From DASWIG01 sp965371445 (GTDB lineage Bacteria > Acidobacteriota > Thermoanaerobaculia > Multivoradales > J023): DNA of 20,245 nucleotides. Position numbers and translations under genes: made by a program. Of the stretch, positions 1 to 6,996 are shown piece after piece. The notes below the pieces were generated by a model. It worked only from the letters and a program-made list of their open reading frames with translations. It was not told the DNA's origin and searched no databases. Position 1 is the first letter of the stretch; every line of letters begins with the position of its first letter. The stretch lies in contig CBDUYN010000183.1 of NCBI GenBank assembly GCA_965371445.1, positions 1 through 20,245 on the forward strand, in the 5' to 3' direction.

Positions 1-1061
1 AGGCGTGCCCGATGCCGCCGATTCCCGGCCATTGCACGCTTACCGAAAGGACACCGCTATACCCAGGCCAGCAACGGCTCCAAGCCCAGCGAGCGCCAGC
101 GCATCGAAAAGCACATTCCGGGCCAGAACCCATTGGCCGGCCCCGAGGGCGGCACGTACCGCCAACTCTCGGCGCCGCACCGTCCATCGTGCCAAAAGCA
201 AGTTCGTCACGTTGGCGCAACCGATCAGTAGCACTCCGAGCACAGCACCTGTCATCAACGAGAGAGTTCTCCGCTTGGCTCTCGTATAGGCCTCAACAAA
301 TGGCCGTACGACGACCAGACCCTGCTCGCTCCTATTATCGCTACCAAACGATTCATCGACGTACTTCGCGAGGAGATTGAGCTCAACCTGAGCCTCTTGA
401 GTGCTAACCCCCTTCTTCAAACGAGCAAAGACGTCCATTTTTAGGTGGGTTGCCTCTTGAAGAGAGGGCAGAATGCTGCCCAGAGATAGCCAGAACTCTT
501 GATCCAACGGAAACGCGAAGCCTTGCGGCATCACCCCGACGATCGTCGCCGGCTCGTCGCCGAGATTGACAACTCTCCGATCACCCCACGATCACCACCA
601 AAGCGGCTCATCCATAGTTGATAGCCGAGAACGACGCTCAGCGGAGCTGCTACGATTTCTGACTCAGCCTCCAGACCTCTGCCGACCATCGGCATAGCGC
701 CGACCGCGTCGAAAAACTCCGAAGCCACGTAAGCGCCGTAACGCAGTTCCGCCGGCCTGCCGTCTCCACGGAAGATCATACCAACAGCCAACCAGGGTAC
801 CACCGCATCGAGGCTACTCTGACTTTCCCGCCAGGTCTCGACAGTCTTCCAATCGACCCCGTCGGAACTCGACCGTGGAGTTTCAATCCGTACCAAGCGT
901 CCAGCTTCAGGAAACGGCAGACTCTTCCAGAACGAGCCGTAGAGTATGCTAAACATCGCGCTCGTGAGACCAATACTCAACGCCAGCGCGGCAATTGCTG
1001 ACCCTGAAGTTCCCAACTCCTTCAAGGAAAGACGAATGACGTATCTCAGCTCTGCGATCAT
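1..1061 (-). pseudogene. MacB-like orphan ABC transporter permease, N-terminal part, frameshifted
   Basis: This is the N-terminal half of an ABC permease of the duplicated-orphan (ADOP/MacB) type. Such inner-membrane proteins have a short N-terminal stretch, one TM helix, a MacB periplasmic core domain and an FtsX-like permease domain. The ATG at 1061 (MIAELRYVIRLSLKELG) is preceded by an AGAGG Shine-Dalgarno. The first TM (AALALSIGLTSAMFSILYG), the periplasmic region with FWKSLPFPE, and a later TM followed by RRRELAVRAALGA are the family landmarks. The frame breaks near 575-579: the first frame runs into SATSRRRSSG and a stop at 531. The next frame reads RVVNLGDEPATIVGVMPQGF, which is exactly what the family expects there, so one base is missing. 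That second frame stops at 40 (AVSFR), and the C-terminal permease domain is not in the window. It is a pseudogene or a sequencing/assembly error. Confidence 0.75.
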
Positions 1062-1112
1062 CTCAGGCCTCTGCAACCATTTAACTAACTGCCAGGCATT
1101 CCCTCTGCCATA

Positions 1113-1291
1113 TCAACCGCGCCACCCTCGTAGCCGTTCCTGCTCCACACGCTTACTTTGAACTAAATCATCACACTTTCCAATAAAATCCTTCAGCCGA
1201 ACTTCAACATTATCTTCACTCCACCGGAAATCAACTCTCCCCTGGCGCAGCAGCTCGCAAAAGGCATCGAGCAAGGGCAAATCATATGAGA
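1113..1291 (-). pseudogene. Unrecognised minus-strand coding scrap
   Basis: An uninterrupted minus-strand frame of about 58 codons ends at a TGA at 1113-1115, about 50 bases before the permease start. It reads protein-like: YDLPLLDAFCELLRQG, then VDFRWSEDNVEVRLKDF and a charged tail. There is no start codon with a ribosome site. The frame is cut at about 1291, where the group II intron remnant begins, so it may be the C-terminal end of a gene interrupted by that element. The local base composition is more AT-rich than the metabolic genes. I do not recognise the family. A shorter plus-strand frame over the same bases (FTPPEINSPLAQQLAKGIEQ) also looks plausible, so the strand is not certain. 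Confidence 0.25.
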
Positions 1292-1543
1292 CTCAACAAA
1301 AAGAAATTGGCCCATTTCATTGACCTCAAGAAATACGTAATCACCTACGGAGTCCGAGGGAACTCGCGGAGCCTGTGGTCGTTCTACGCGCAGCTCAACA
1401 AGATCGTTCTGAAGTGGCTGAATCGCCGAAGCCATCGTCGAAGCTACACCTGGAAACAGTACCACGCTCTTGTGAGACACTTCGGGATACCGAGACCCCG
1501 GATCATGGAAGGTTACATCCAGATGGAGCTGAGTCATGCGTAA
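1286..1543 (+). pseudogene. Group II intron reverse transcriptase/maturase, C-terminal fragment
   Basis: The 85-residue frame reads MRLNKKKLAHFIDLKKYV, then YGVRGNSRSLWSFYAQLNK, KWLNRRSHRRSYTWKQYH, and RPRIMEGYIQMELSHA. This is the maturase (domain X) and terminal part of LtrA-type intron proteins, whose usual pattern is YYGV.GN.RSL..FY, then KWLNRRSQ.RS..W, then PRI. Full proteins are about 400-600 residues, so only the tail survives. The ATG at 1286 is probably just an internal methionine. The frame upstream (open back to 1187) does not resemble the family. Its stop at 1541-1543 is followed 25 bases later by RNA domain V. Confidence 0.75.
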
Positions 1544-1568
1544 CAAGTGCGAAGCGAGGGTAACCGAG

Positions 1569-1641
1569 GAGCCCGGTGCGGGAAAACCGCACGCCGGGAT
1601 CTGTGCGGGGGGCGCCGGGCAACCGGCGTTCCTACCGCGAC
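1569..1641 (+). ncRNA. Group II intron RNA domains V and VI
   Basis: Domain V at 1569-1601 starts with the catalytic AGC-containing GAGCCCGG, has a GCGG/CCGC upper stem capped by a GAAA-type loop, and closes with CCGGGATC. The usual closing sequence is GGTTC. The T-to-A change puts an A opposite the triad G, replacing the usual G-U wobble, which may mark decay. Domain VI (about 1606-1638) forms a long stem GCGG/GGGG/CGCCGG with a GCAA loop and returns as CCGGCG, TTCCT, CCGC. The A at 1634 is left bulged as the branch point. Folding was done by eye. Confidence 0.7.
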
Positions 1642-1757
1642 CGGTGTAATCGGGAATGAGTAGCTGGCGAAAGACTAAAGCCGTACGTAGGGCAGTAGAA
1701 GTTATTGAAGAGTCGATTGATATCTGGAGGTCGATCAGCTCGCTCATGGCAAGGAGT

Positions 1758-2342
1758 CTAGCGAAGACGGTCAGCTTCCGGGAAGCTGACGTTGGCGTAG
1801 AGGACGGAAAGCGGCTGCTCGAAGCCGAGACCCGGCAGCCGCAACCGCGCCTCCGGATTCCGCAGCAGGTCGACCAGCCAGCGGTCCTGGTCCAGCCGCC
1901 GGTGGACTTCGCAGTAGCACTGCTCCTGGTCGACCAGGATGATCGAGTCGATCGAGTCGATCGCACGGTAGTCGGGGAGCTTCACCCTGCGGTCATGGCT
2001 CTCGGTCGAGGGGGCGAGGATCTCGACGACGAGGATCGGCTCCGGCGTCAGCCTCTGGCCGGGCTCGTGGGGCCGGCAGGTCACCGCCAGGTCCGCGACG
2101 TGACACCTGTCGTTCCGGCCGGGAATCGCGATCGGCTCCTCGGCGCCGACGGTGCACGGTGGCCGCTCGTCCAGGGCCTCGCTGAGCCGCCGGGCGAAGT
2201 TGACGCTCAAAATCCGATGGGCGCGCGTCGGGGACACCATCGCGACGGGGACACCGTCGATCAGCTCGTAGCGGCGGTCGTCGCCGCTGTCCCAATCCAG
2301 GAACTCGTCGACGTTGAGCGGTTTTACGGCACGCTCTGGCAT
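1758..2342 (-). CDS. Uma2 family endonuclease (DUF820)
   Basis: A 194-residue protein of the Uma2 family, which has a restriction-endonuclease-like PD-(D/E)XK fold. The cellular role of the family is poorly known, and its genes are numerous in Acidobacteria and Cyanobacteria. Recognisable parts are ELIDG near residues 26-30, the core ADLAV with D84 (usually PDLAV), LVVEILAPST with E107, and K121 in RRVKLPDY, followed by SIILVDQEQ. The length matches the family. ATG at 2342 follows an AAGGAG Shine-Dalgarno. The gene starts 24 bases after the ATPase stop, with a TATAGAAT element at the junction, so it may have its own promoter as well as readthrough. The last codons contain a perfect 10-bp inverted repeat (1770-1790). 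The genomic 3' neighbour is the intron remnant. Confidence 0.85.
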   Translation of the reverse strand: MPERAVKPLNVDEFLDWDSGDDRRYELIDGVPVAMVSPTRAHRILSVNFARRLSEALDERPPCTVGAEEPIAIPGRNDRCHVADLAVTCRPHEPGQRLTPEPILVVEILAPSTESHDRRVKLPDYRAIDSIDSIILVDQEQCYCEVHRRLDQDRWLVDLLRNPEARLRLPGLGFEQPLSVLYANVSFPEADRLR

Positions 2343-2365
2343 CTCCTTCGTCCTCGGCCCTCCAT

Positions 2366-2373
2366 TCTATACG
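2366..2373 (-). promoter_or_regulatory. Candidate -10 element TATAGAAT before Uma2
   Basis: On the minus strand TATAGAAT overlaps the TAG stop of the ATPase gene and lies 23 bases before the Uma2 start, giving a leader of roughly 15-20 bases. The same octamer stands upstream of the carboxylase gene at 3772-3779. No good -35 hexamer is visible, which is common for weak GC-rich promoters. Identification is by motif only. Confidence 0.35.
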
Positions 2374-3644
2374 ACCCAGGGACCGAAGAGCAGCACGTCG
2401 GGGACGGCCCAGATCCGCTCGTCGAGCTGCACCAGCTCGCGGCCGCGATAGACGACGAGACCGAGCTCGTTCTTGAGGCCGGTGACCTCTTCGACGTCCC
2501 GGAGGTGCCGTGAGTCGCGGCGATGGACCCGTTCACCCGACTTGACCTCGATGGCCACCGTCGTCTTGCCGCGTACCAGCAAGAGGTCGATTTCGCGCTT
2601 GTCGTAGGTGCGCAGGTGGTAAGGCTCGTAGTCGAGCCGGAAAGCGTGGACGACTTTCAAGACTTCGGCGACGACGGCGCTCTCGTAGAGAAGCCCCGGC
2701 AGGTCGTCCCAGCGGCGGGTCACGGCCCGCCAGATCCCCGGGTCGGTCCAGTGCAGGCGCGGCGACTTGATCAACCGTTTCGACGGATTGGCAAAGAAAG
2801 GCTGCAGCAAGACGACCTGGAAGCTGAGCTCCAGGTAGCGCAGGAAGTTGCCCGCGGTGACGGGTGCAAGCCCGGCGTCGCGCGCCAGCTCCGAGGTGTT
2901 GAGGATCGTGCCTGTCCGCTCGGCCACGAGCCGTTGGAGCCGCACGAAGGGCTCCAGGTCACGCAGCCTCGCGAGGACGGCGAGGTCCCGCTCGAGGTAG
3001 AGGGTCACGTAGGTGGCCAGCTCTTCGCGGATCTCGGCGGAGGTGAGCTCCTCGTCCCAGAGGGCCGGCATGCCGCCCACCTGGAGCAGGCGGTCGCGGG
3101 CGAGCTCGAGCTCCACGCCCAGGGGGTGGAGCGAGAGCACCTCCGGCATCTCGGTGAGAGCGGCCTCGCCTTCGGCGAGGACCCGGACGAGAGCTGGCTC
3201 CGGCGCCGCCTGCTCGCCGATCGCCTCGGCCTCGCCCACGGCCTCCGCGAGCCCCAGCGGCCACAATCGCCGGAGTTGAGCACGGCCGACGAGGCTCTCC
3301 CGTACCCGATCGAGCAACAGGATGTGACTCGAGCCCAGGAGCAGGTAGCGCTCCGGACCGCCCCGGTCGACCACCGCCTTCACCACTTCGACGAGCTCGG
3401 GCACCTTCTGGACCTCGTCGAGGATCGCCCGCGGGAAGCGGCGGGCGAAGGGACCGGAGCCGACGCGTCCGAGCTCGGAGCGCAGGACCGGGTCGTCCAA
3501 GGCCACGTACTCGAAACCCGCGGCGGCTACGCTGCGGGCGAGGGTCGTCTTACCGACCTGCCGGGCGCCAGTCAGCACCAGGACCGGCTTCGGCCCACGT
3601 TGCCGCCAACGGACGAGGTCTGCCGCAAGCCAGCGTAATTTCAT
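2367..3644 (-). CDS. AAA_14/DUF4143 family ATP-binding protein
   Basis: A 425-residue ATPase of the AAA_14 plus DUF4143 architecture. Walker A is GARQVGKTT at residues 26-34 and Walker B is RAILDEVQK with D76/E77. A sensor-like LLLGSSH and the family signature GRAQLRRLWPLGLAE follow. The DUF4143 half carries a winged-helix-like segment (RTGTILNTSELARDAGL, then VTAGNFLRYLELS). The C-terminus has a nuclease-like core EIDLLLVRGKTTVAIEVKSGE (about residues 350-370). The family is widespread and its function is not settled; defence or toxin-antitoxin-like roles have been suggested. ATG at 3644 is the only good start. It is divergent from the carboxylase across 218 bases, and its stop nearly meets Uma2 downstream. 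The gene appears intact. Confidence 0.88.
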   Translation of the reverse strand: MKLRWLAADLVRWRQRGPKPVLVLTGARQVGKTTLARSVAAAGFEYVALDDPVLRSELGRVGSGPFARRFPRAILDEVQKVPELVEVVKAVVDRGGPERYLLLGSSHILLLDRVRESLVGRAQLRRLWPLGLAEAVGEAEAIGEQAAPEPALVRVLAEGEAALTEMPEVLSLHPLGVELELARDRLLQVGGMPALWDEELTSAEIREELATYVTLYLERDLAVLARLRDLEPFVRLQRLVAERTGTILNTSELARDAGLAPVTAGNFLRYLELSFQVVLLQPFFANPSKRLIKSPRLHWTDPGIWRAVTRRWDDLPGLLYESAVVAEVLKVVHAFRLDYEPYHLRTYDKREIDLLLVRGKTTVAIEVKSGERVHRRDSRHLRDVEEVTGLKNELGLVVYRGRELVQLDERIWAVPDVLLFGPWVV

Positions 3645-3771
3645 GAAGTCAACTTAGCAAAATTGGCGTAGCTTTACAACCTTATCTTCATGATTCTACG
3701 TCTGTACGGGATCTACCCCGTTCCGATCCTTGAAGCTCCCCCGATAGCGCGACGGCCACACCTGTGGAAGG

Positions 3772-3779
3772 TATAGAAT
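3772..3779 (+). promoter_or_regulatory. Candidate -10 element of the carboxylase promoter
   Basis: TATAGAAT sits 83 bases before the carboxylase start in the divergent 3645-3862 spacer. It is identical to the octamer before the Uma2 gene. No clear -35 box stands at 17 bases. A minus-strand TAGAAT at 3693-3698 could serve the ATPase gene. The remainder of the spacer shows nothing else I can name. Confidence 0.4.
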
Positions 3780-3862
3780 CGCGGCCGGTCGTCGCCCCGA
3801 TCCCGTCGTCCGCCTGATCCGTAGACCCCAGAGACGAAAACTCCGTCGCCGGAGGACGGCAC

Positions 3863-5530
3863 TTGACCACCATCATCGAAAGCCACCTGAAAAGAGACAC
3901 CAACTTCGCCAGCTGGGCCGAAGGCTGGCGGCGCAAGCTCGACGAGCTGCGCGAAGGCGCCGAAAAGATCCGCCAAGGCGGCGGCGAGCGCGCCCGGGCG
4001 CGGCAGAAAAAGCAGGGCAAGATGCTCGCCCGCGAACGCGTCGCGGCGCTTTGTGATCCCGGGAGCGACTTCGTCGAGCTCGGCTTGTGGGCCGCCCACG
4101 GACTCTATGCCGAATACGGCGGCGCCCCGGCCGCGGGGGTGGTGACCGGCGTCGGCAAGATCCACGGCCGCGACGTCGTCGTCGTCTCGAACGACGCCAC
4201 CGTCAAGGCCGGGGCCTGGTTCCCCATGACCTGCAAGAAGGTCCTGCGGGCGCAGGAGATCGCGATGGAGAATCGCCTGCCAATCGTTTACCTCGTCGAC
4301 TCGGCCGGCGTTTTTTTGCCGCTCCAAGACGAGATCTTCCCCGACCGCGAGCACTTCGGGCGCGCTTTCTACAACAACGCACGGCTCTCGGCCGAGGGCG
4401 TCGTCCAGATCGCCGCGATCATGGGCTCGTGCGTGGCCGGCGGCGCCTACCTGCCCATCATGAGCGACGAGGCCCATATCGTCGAGGGGACGGGCTCGAT
4501 CTTCCTTGCCGGCTCGCATCTGGTGAAAGCGGCGATCGGCGAGGAGAAAGACAGCGAGGAGCTGGGCGGCGCCGTCGTCCAATGCGACGTCTCGGGGGTG
4601 GTCGACCACCGCCACCCGGACGACGCCTCGTGCCTCGCCAAGATCCGCAGCCAGTTCGAGCAGCTCGGCAAGGGCGCCGAGGCCCCCTTCGCGCGCCGCG
4701 GGCCCAAGGATCCCCTCTACCCGGCCGACGACCTCTACGGCGTCCTGCCGGTCGACCGCTCGCGTCCCTACAACGTTCGCGAGGTCCTGGCGCGCCTTCT
4801 CGACGGCTCGGAGCTCGACGAGTACAAGGAGACCTACGGCCGGACGATCGTTTGCGGCACGGGCTGGATCGAGGGCCGCGCGGTCGGCATCGTCGCCAAC
4901 CAGCGCTCGATCGTCGACCGCAAGACGGGGACCGGCGAGCGCGACAAGGAGCTCCAGATCGGCGGCGTCATCTACTCGGACTCGGCCGACAAGGCGGCGC
5001 GCTTCGTCCAACTGATGAACCAGAAGCAGATTCCGCTGCTTTTCATCCAGGACGTCACCGGCTTCATGGTCGGTAGCCGCGCCGAGCGCGGCGGCATCAT
5101 CAAGGACGGCGCCAAGCTGGTCAACGCCGTCGCCAATTCGACGGTGCCGAAGATCACGCTCTTTATCGGCAACTCCTACGGTGCCGGCAATTACGGTATG
5201 TGCGGCAAGGCCTATGGGGCGCGCTTCCTCTACGCCTGGCCGTCGGCGTTGATCGCGGTGATGGGGGGCGAGCAGGCGTCGAAGACGCTGCTTGCGATTC
5301 AGCTGAAGAACCGCGGCGAGGACGTCTCCGAGGAGGAGAAGGCCCAGCGCTTGGCGGAGATCCAGAAGCGCTACGCCGACGCGTCCGACCCGCGCTACGC
5401 CGCCGCCCGCCTCTGGGTCGACGCGATCATCGATCCCGTCGAGACGCGTCAGATCCTGGGGCGTACGCTCGCCTGCGTGGCGCAGAATCCGGAGATCCCA
5501 ACCTTCAGGACGGGGGTCTTGCAGACCTGA
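3863..5530 (+). CDS. Acyl-CoA carboxylase beta (carboxyltransferase) subunit, methylcrotonyl/geranyl-CoA type
   Basis: A 555-residue cytoplasmic carboxyltransferase that moves CO2 from carboxybiotin to a branched acyl-CoA, as in MccB, LiuB and AtuC. The start is TTG at 3863, supported by GGAGG at 3851-3855 with a 7-base gap. The N-lobe has VVSNDATVKAGAWFP, KKVLRAQEIA, and VYLVDSAGVFLPLQDEIFPD. The first oxyanion-hole region is MGSCVAGGAYLPIMSDEA (about 187-204), followed by LVKAAIGEE. The C-lobe has FIGNSYGAGNYGMCGKAYG (about 434-452) and WPSALIAVMGGEQASK. The LRAQEIA/LPLQDEIFPD pattern fits methylcrotonyl/geranyl-CoA enzymes better than propionyl or acetyl ones. The biotin carboxylase/BCCP alpha subunit that must partner it is absent from the window. 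The 3' end overlaps the convergent hydrolase gene by 26 bases. Substrate choice between 3-methylcrotonyl- and geranyl-CoA is not decided by sequence reading alone. Confidence 0.92.
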   Translation: MTTIIESHLKRDTNFASWAEGWRRKLDELREGAEKIRQGGGERARARQKKQGKMLARERVAALCDPGSDFVELGLWAAHGLYAEYGGAPAAGVVTGVGKIHGRDVVVVSNDATVKAGAWFPMTCKKVLRAQEIAMENRLPIVYLVDSAGVFLPLQDEIFPDREHFGRAFYNNARLSAEGVVQIAAIMGSCVAGGAYLPIMSDEAHIVEGTGSIFLAGSHLVKAAIGEEKDSEELGGAVVQCDVSGVVDHRHPDDASCLAKIRSQFEQLGKGAEAPFARRGPKDPLYPADDLYGVLPVDRSRPYNVREVLARLLDGSELDEYKETYGRTIVCGTGWIEGRAVGIVANQRSIVDRKTGTGERDKELQIGGVIYSDSADKAARFVQLMNQKQIPLLFIQDVTGFMVGSRAERGGIIKDGAKLVNAVANSTVPKITLFIGNSYGAGNYGMCGKAYGARFLYAWPSALIAVMGGEQASKTLLAIQLKNRGEDVSEEEKAQRLAEIQKRYADASDPRYAAARLWVDAIIDPVETRQILGRTLACVAQNPEIPTFRTGVLQT

Positions 5531-6893
5531 GGGTCGAACCCGACCCCCTTTGAGCCTCCAACGCCCGAACGATCCGCGTCGCGATCGACCGGGCGAGCAT
5601 TCGGTTTCCCTCGACGTTCAGGTGACAGCAGGTGTCGCGGTAGAGCGTCTCTTGCCGCGAGTGAAAGAGCTTCGTCAGGTCGTGATACTCGACGCCCGCG
5701 CTGCGGAGCGCCCTCCCGCGACGCTTCAGCAGGGGATAGCCGCGCCGAATGCTTTCGGCCCACGGCCCCCGCGGGTCGTAGAATTCGGCTTCCTCCTCGG
5801 CGGAGAGGGGCTTCGAACCCCTGACGTATTGGTTCGGTTGCAGGAGATGCAGATAGACGGCCCCCCGCTCGGCGGCGAGCGCCGCCATCGACCGCGACGA
5901 GCTCTCCCAGATCTCGGCGATCAGGTCGAGGCAAGCGAAGGGCTCGTCGAGGCAGGGCTCGGGAAGGTTCGCCACCGTCTGCGCGCTGGCGAAGAGGAGG
6001 TCCCGGAGCTCGGCCTCCGACGACGCGGCACGCCGCTCGGCGGCGAGCACGAAGCTCCCGGCGACGGCCCGTACCAGCTCGCTCTTGGCGAGAAGCGGCC
6101 CCGTCGCCCGCCGCCGCCAGCGCTCGGCGGCGCGCCGCTCGTCGACGACCGCCGCCATCAGCTCGACCTCCTGCCAACTCGGCGTCCCCCGGGTGAGCTC
6201 AAGAGCCGCCGTCAGGATCTCGCGGTGTGGAAAGAGCGGATGGACGCCGCGCCGCGCGAAGCGTTCGCCGAAGCCGATCTCGTTGACGCCGTCGAGGTTC
6301 ACCACGACGTCCAAGGGCACTCCGGCGAGGATCGCCTCCGCGAGCGCCATCAGCTGCTGCGGCTGCTTGTAGCCCCCCATGGCAAAGCTCACCAGCCGCA
6401 CCGAGCCGCTGAGCTCCGGCCGCTGCGTCTCCAGCCGGCGGACGAGGACGTCGCCGGCGACGAGCGCCAAGTCGCCGGCGACCGAGCCGCCGAAGATGCC
6501 GACGACGAAGTCGGCGTCGTCGAGCTGGCGGTAGTCGTCGATCTCGGAGTACTGCCCGAAGAGGTTGGTGCGGTTGTTCCGCCGGTACCAGGCGGGGCCT
6601 CGCCCCTCCGGGAAAAGGGAGCGTTGAGCCTCGCGGCGCTCGCCGGGCCGGTGGACCCAGCCGAGGAACGGATGGGGCACGAGCGGCGAGAGCACGCGAT
6701 CGGCGTCGCCCTTGGGCTCGGCACCCTCTTTCGGCTCGGCGGCCCGCCGCGGCGCCGCGAGGAGATCCAGCCACCGCACGGCACCCTCCGGGACCAGGAG
6801 GCACACCGCGGTGACGGCGAGCAACAAAGCGACGTTCGCGAGCCTGCGGCCGAGGGCTCTGCGCGGCGAGGCAGGGGTCTTGGGGGAGCGCAT
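5505..6893 (-). CDS. Membrane-anchored SGNH/GDSL hydrolase-like protein
   Basis: A 462-residue protein with one N-terminal membrane segment (about 20-40, ANVALLLAVTAVCLLVPEG) after a basic start, so the body should lie outside the cytoplasmic membrane. It has SGNH-like blocks: IFGGSVAGD with Ser137 as putative nucleophile, an AMGGYKQPQQ block (about 171-180), DGVNEIGFG (block III, G-x-N, about 201-209), and YRDTCCHLNVEGN near the C-terminus with Asp420 and His424 as putative catalytic pair. The family includes esterases and polysaccharide O-acyl hydrolases; the substrate is unknown. I chose the ATG at 6893, which has AGGAAG seven bases upstream, over longer in-frame starts up to 7043 that would run into the AtuA gene. 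It is divergent from AtuA and convergent with the carboxylase, separating the two. Confidence 0.82.
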   Translation of the reverse strand: MRSPKTPASPRRALGRRLANVALLLAVTAVCLLVPEGAVRWLDLLAAPRRAAEPKEGAEPKGDADRVLSPLVPHPFLGWVHRPGERREAQRSLFPEGRGPAWYRRNNRTNLFGQYSEIDDYRQLDDADFVVGIFGGSVAGDLALVAGDVLVRRLETQRPELSGSVRLVSFAMGGYKQPQQLMALAEAILAGVPLDVVVNLDGVNEIGFGERFARRGVHPLFPHREILTAALELTRGTPSWQEVELMAAVVDERRAAERWRRRATGPLLAKSELVRAVAGSFVLAAERRAASSEAELRDLLFASAQTVANLPEPCLDEPFACLDLIAEIWESSSRSMAALAAERGAVYLHLLQPNQYVRGSKPLSAEEEAEFYDPRGPWAESIRRGYPLLKRRGRALRSAGVEYHDLTKLFHSRQETLYRDTCCHLNVEGNRMLARSIATRIVRALEAQRGSGSTLRSARPPS

Positions 6894-6996
6894 CGGGGAT
6901 CTTCCTGGCGGCACTTTCTCACGCGGCCGCCGAGCGGCACAAGACAGACCCCACCCAGGCCTCCGGACGTGAGACAATGCCGCCGAGGGAAGACCC

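Larger units (their letters stand above)
1286..1642 (+). mobile_element. 5'-truncated group II intron remnant (3' end only)
   Basis: This element combines the last 85 codons of a group II intron maturase with an RNA domain V and domain VI immediately downstream, in the order and spacing seen at the 3' end of bacterial group II introns. Domains I-III, most of IV and the reverse transcriptase catalytic domain (YADD) are absent, so the element is a 5'-truncated copy. Such copies are the expected product of incomplete target-primed reverse transcription. The 5' junction lies roughly at 1285-1310. The 3' splice site is predicted at 1641/1642, seven or eight bases after the bulged branch-point A at 1634. 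It lies between a truncated permease and a Uma2 gene and is antisense to both. Confidence 0.8.

Noticed and set aside
1770..1790. Perfect 10-bp inverted repeat GTCAGCTTCC/GGAAGCTGAC as a terminator
   Set aside because: It lies inside the last codons of Uma2 (VSFPEAD) and no T-run follows, so it is only noted as a structure.
1938..1965. GATCGAGTC tandem repeat inside Uma2
   Set aside because: It encodes IDSIDSI at the place where the family has SLREYVLV with no length change, so it is ordinary coding sequence, not an insertion.
1193..1966. Minus-strand 257-codon frame crossing Uma2 and the intron
   Set aside because: It runs out of frame through the Uma2 gene and antisense through the intron RNA domains. 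Only its middle part (from 1747) was kept as a speculative fragment.
2523..3638. Plus-strand open frame opposite the ATPase
   Set aside because: The minus strand has Walker A/B and DUF4143 motifs; the plus translation has no recognisable features.
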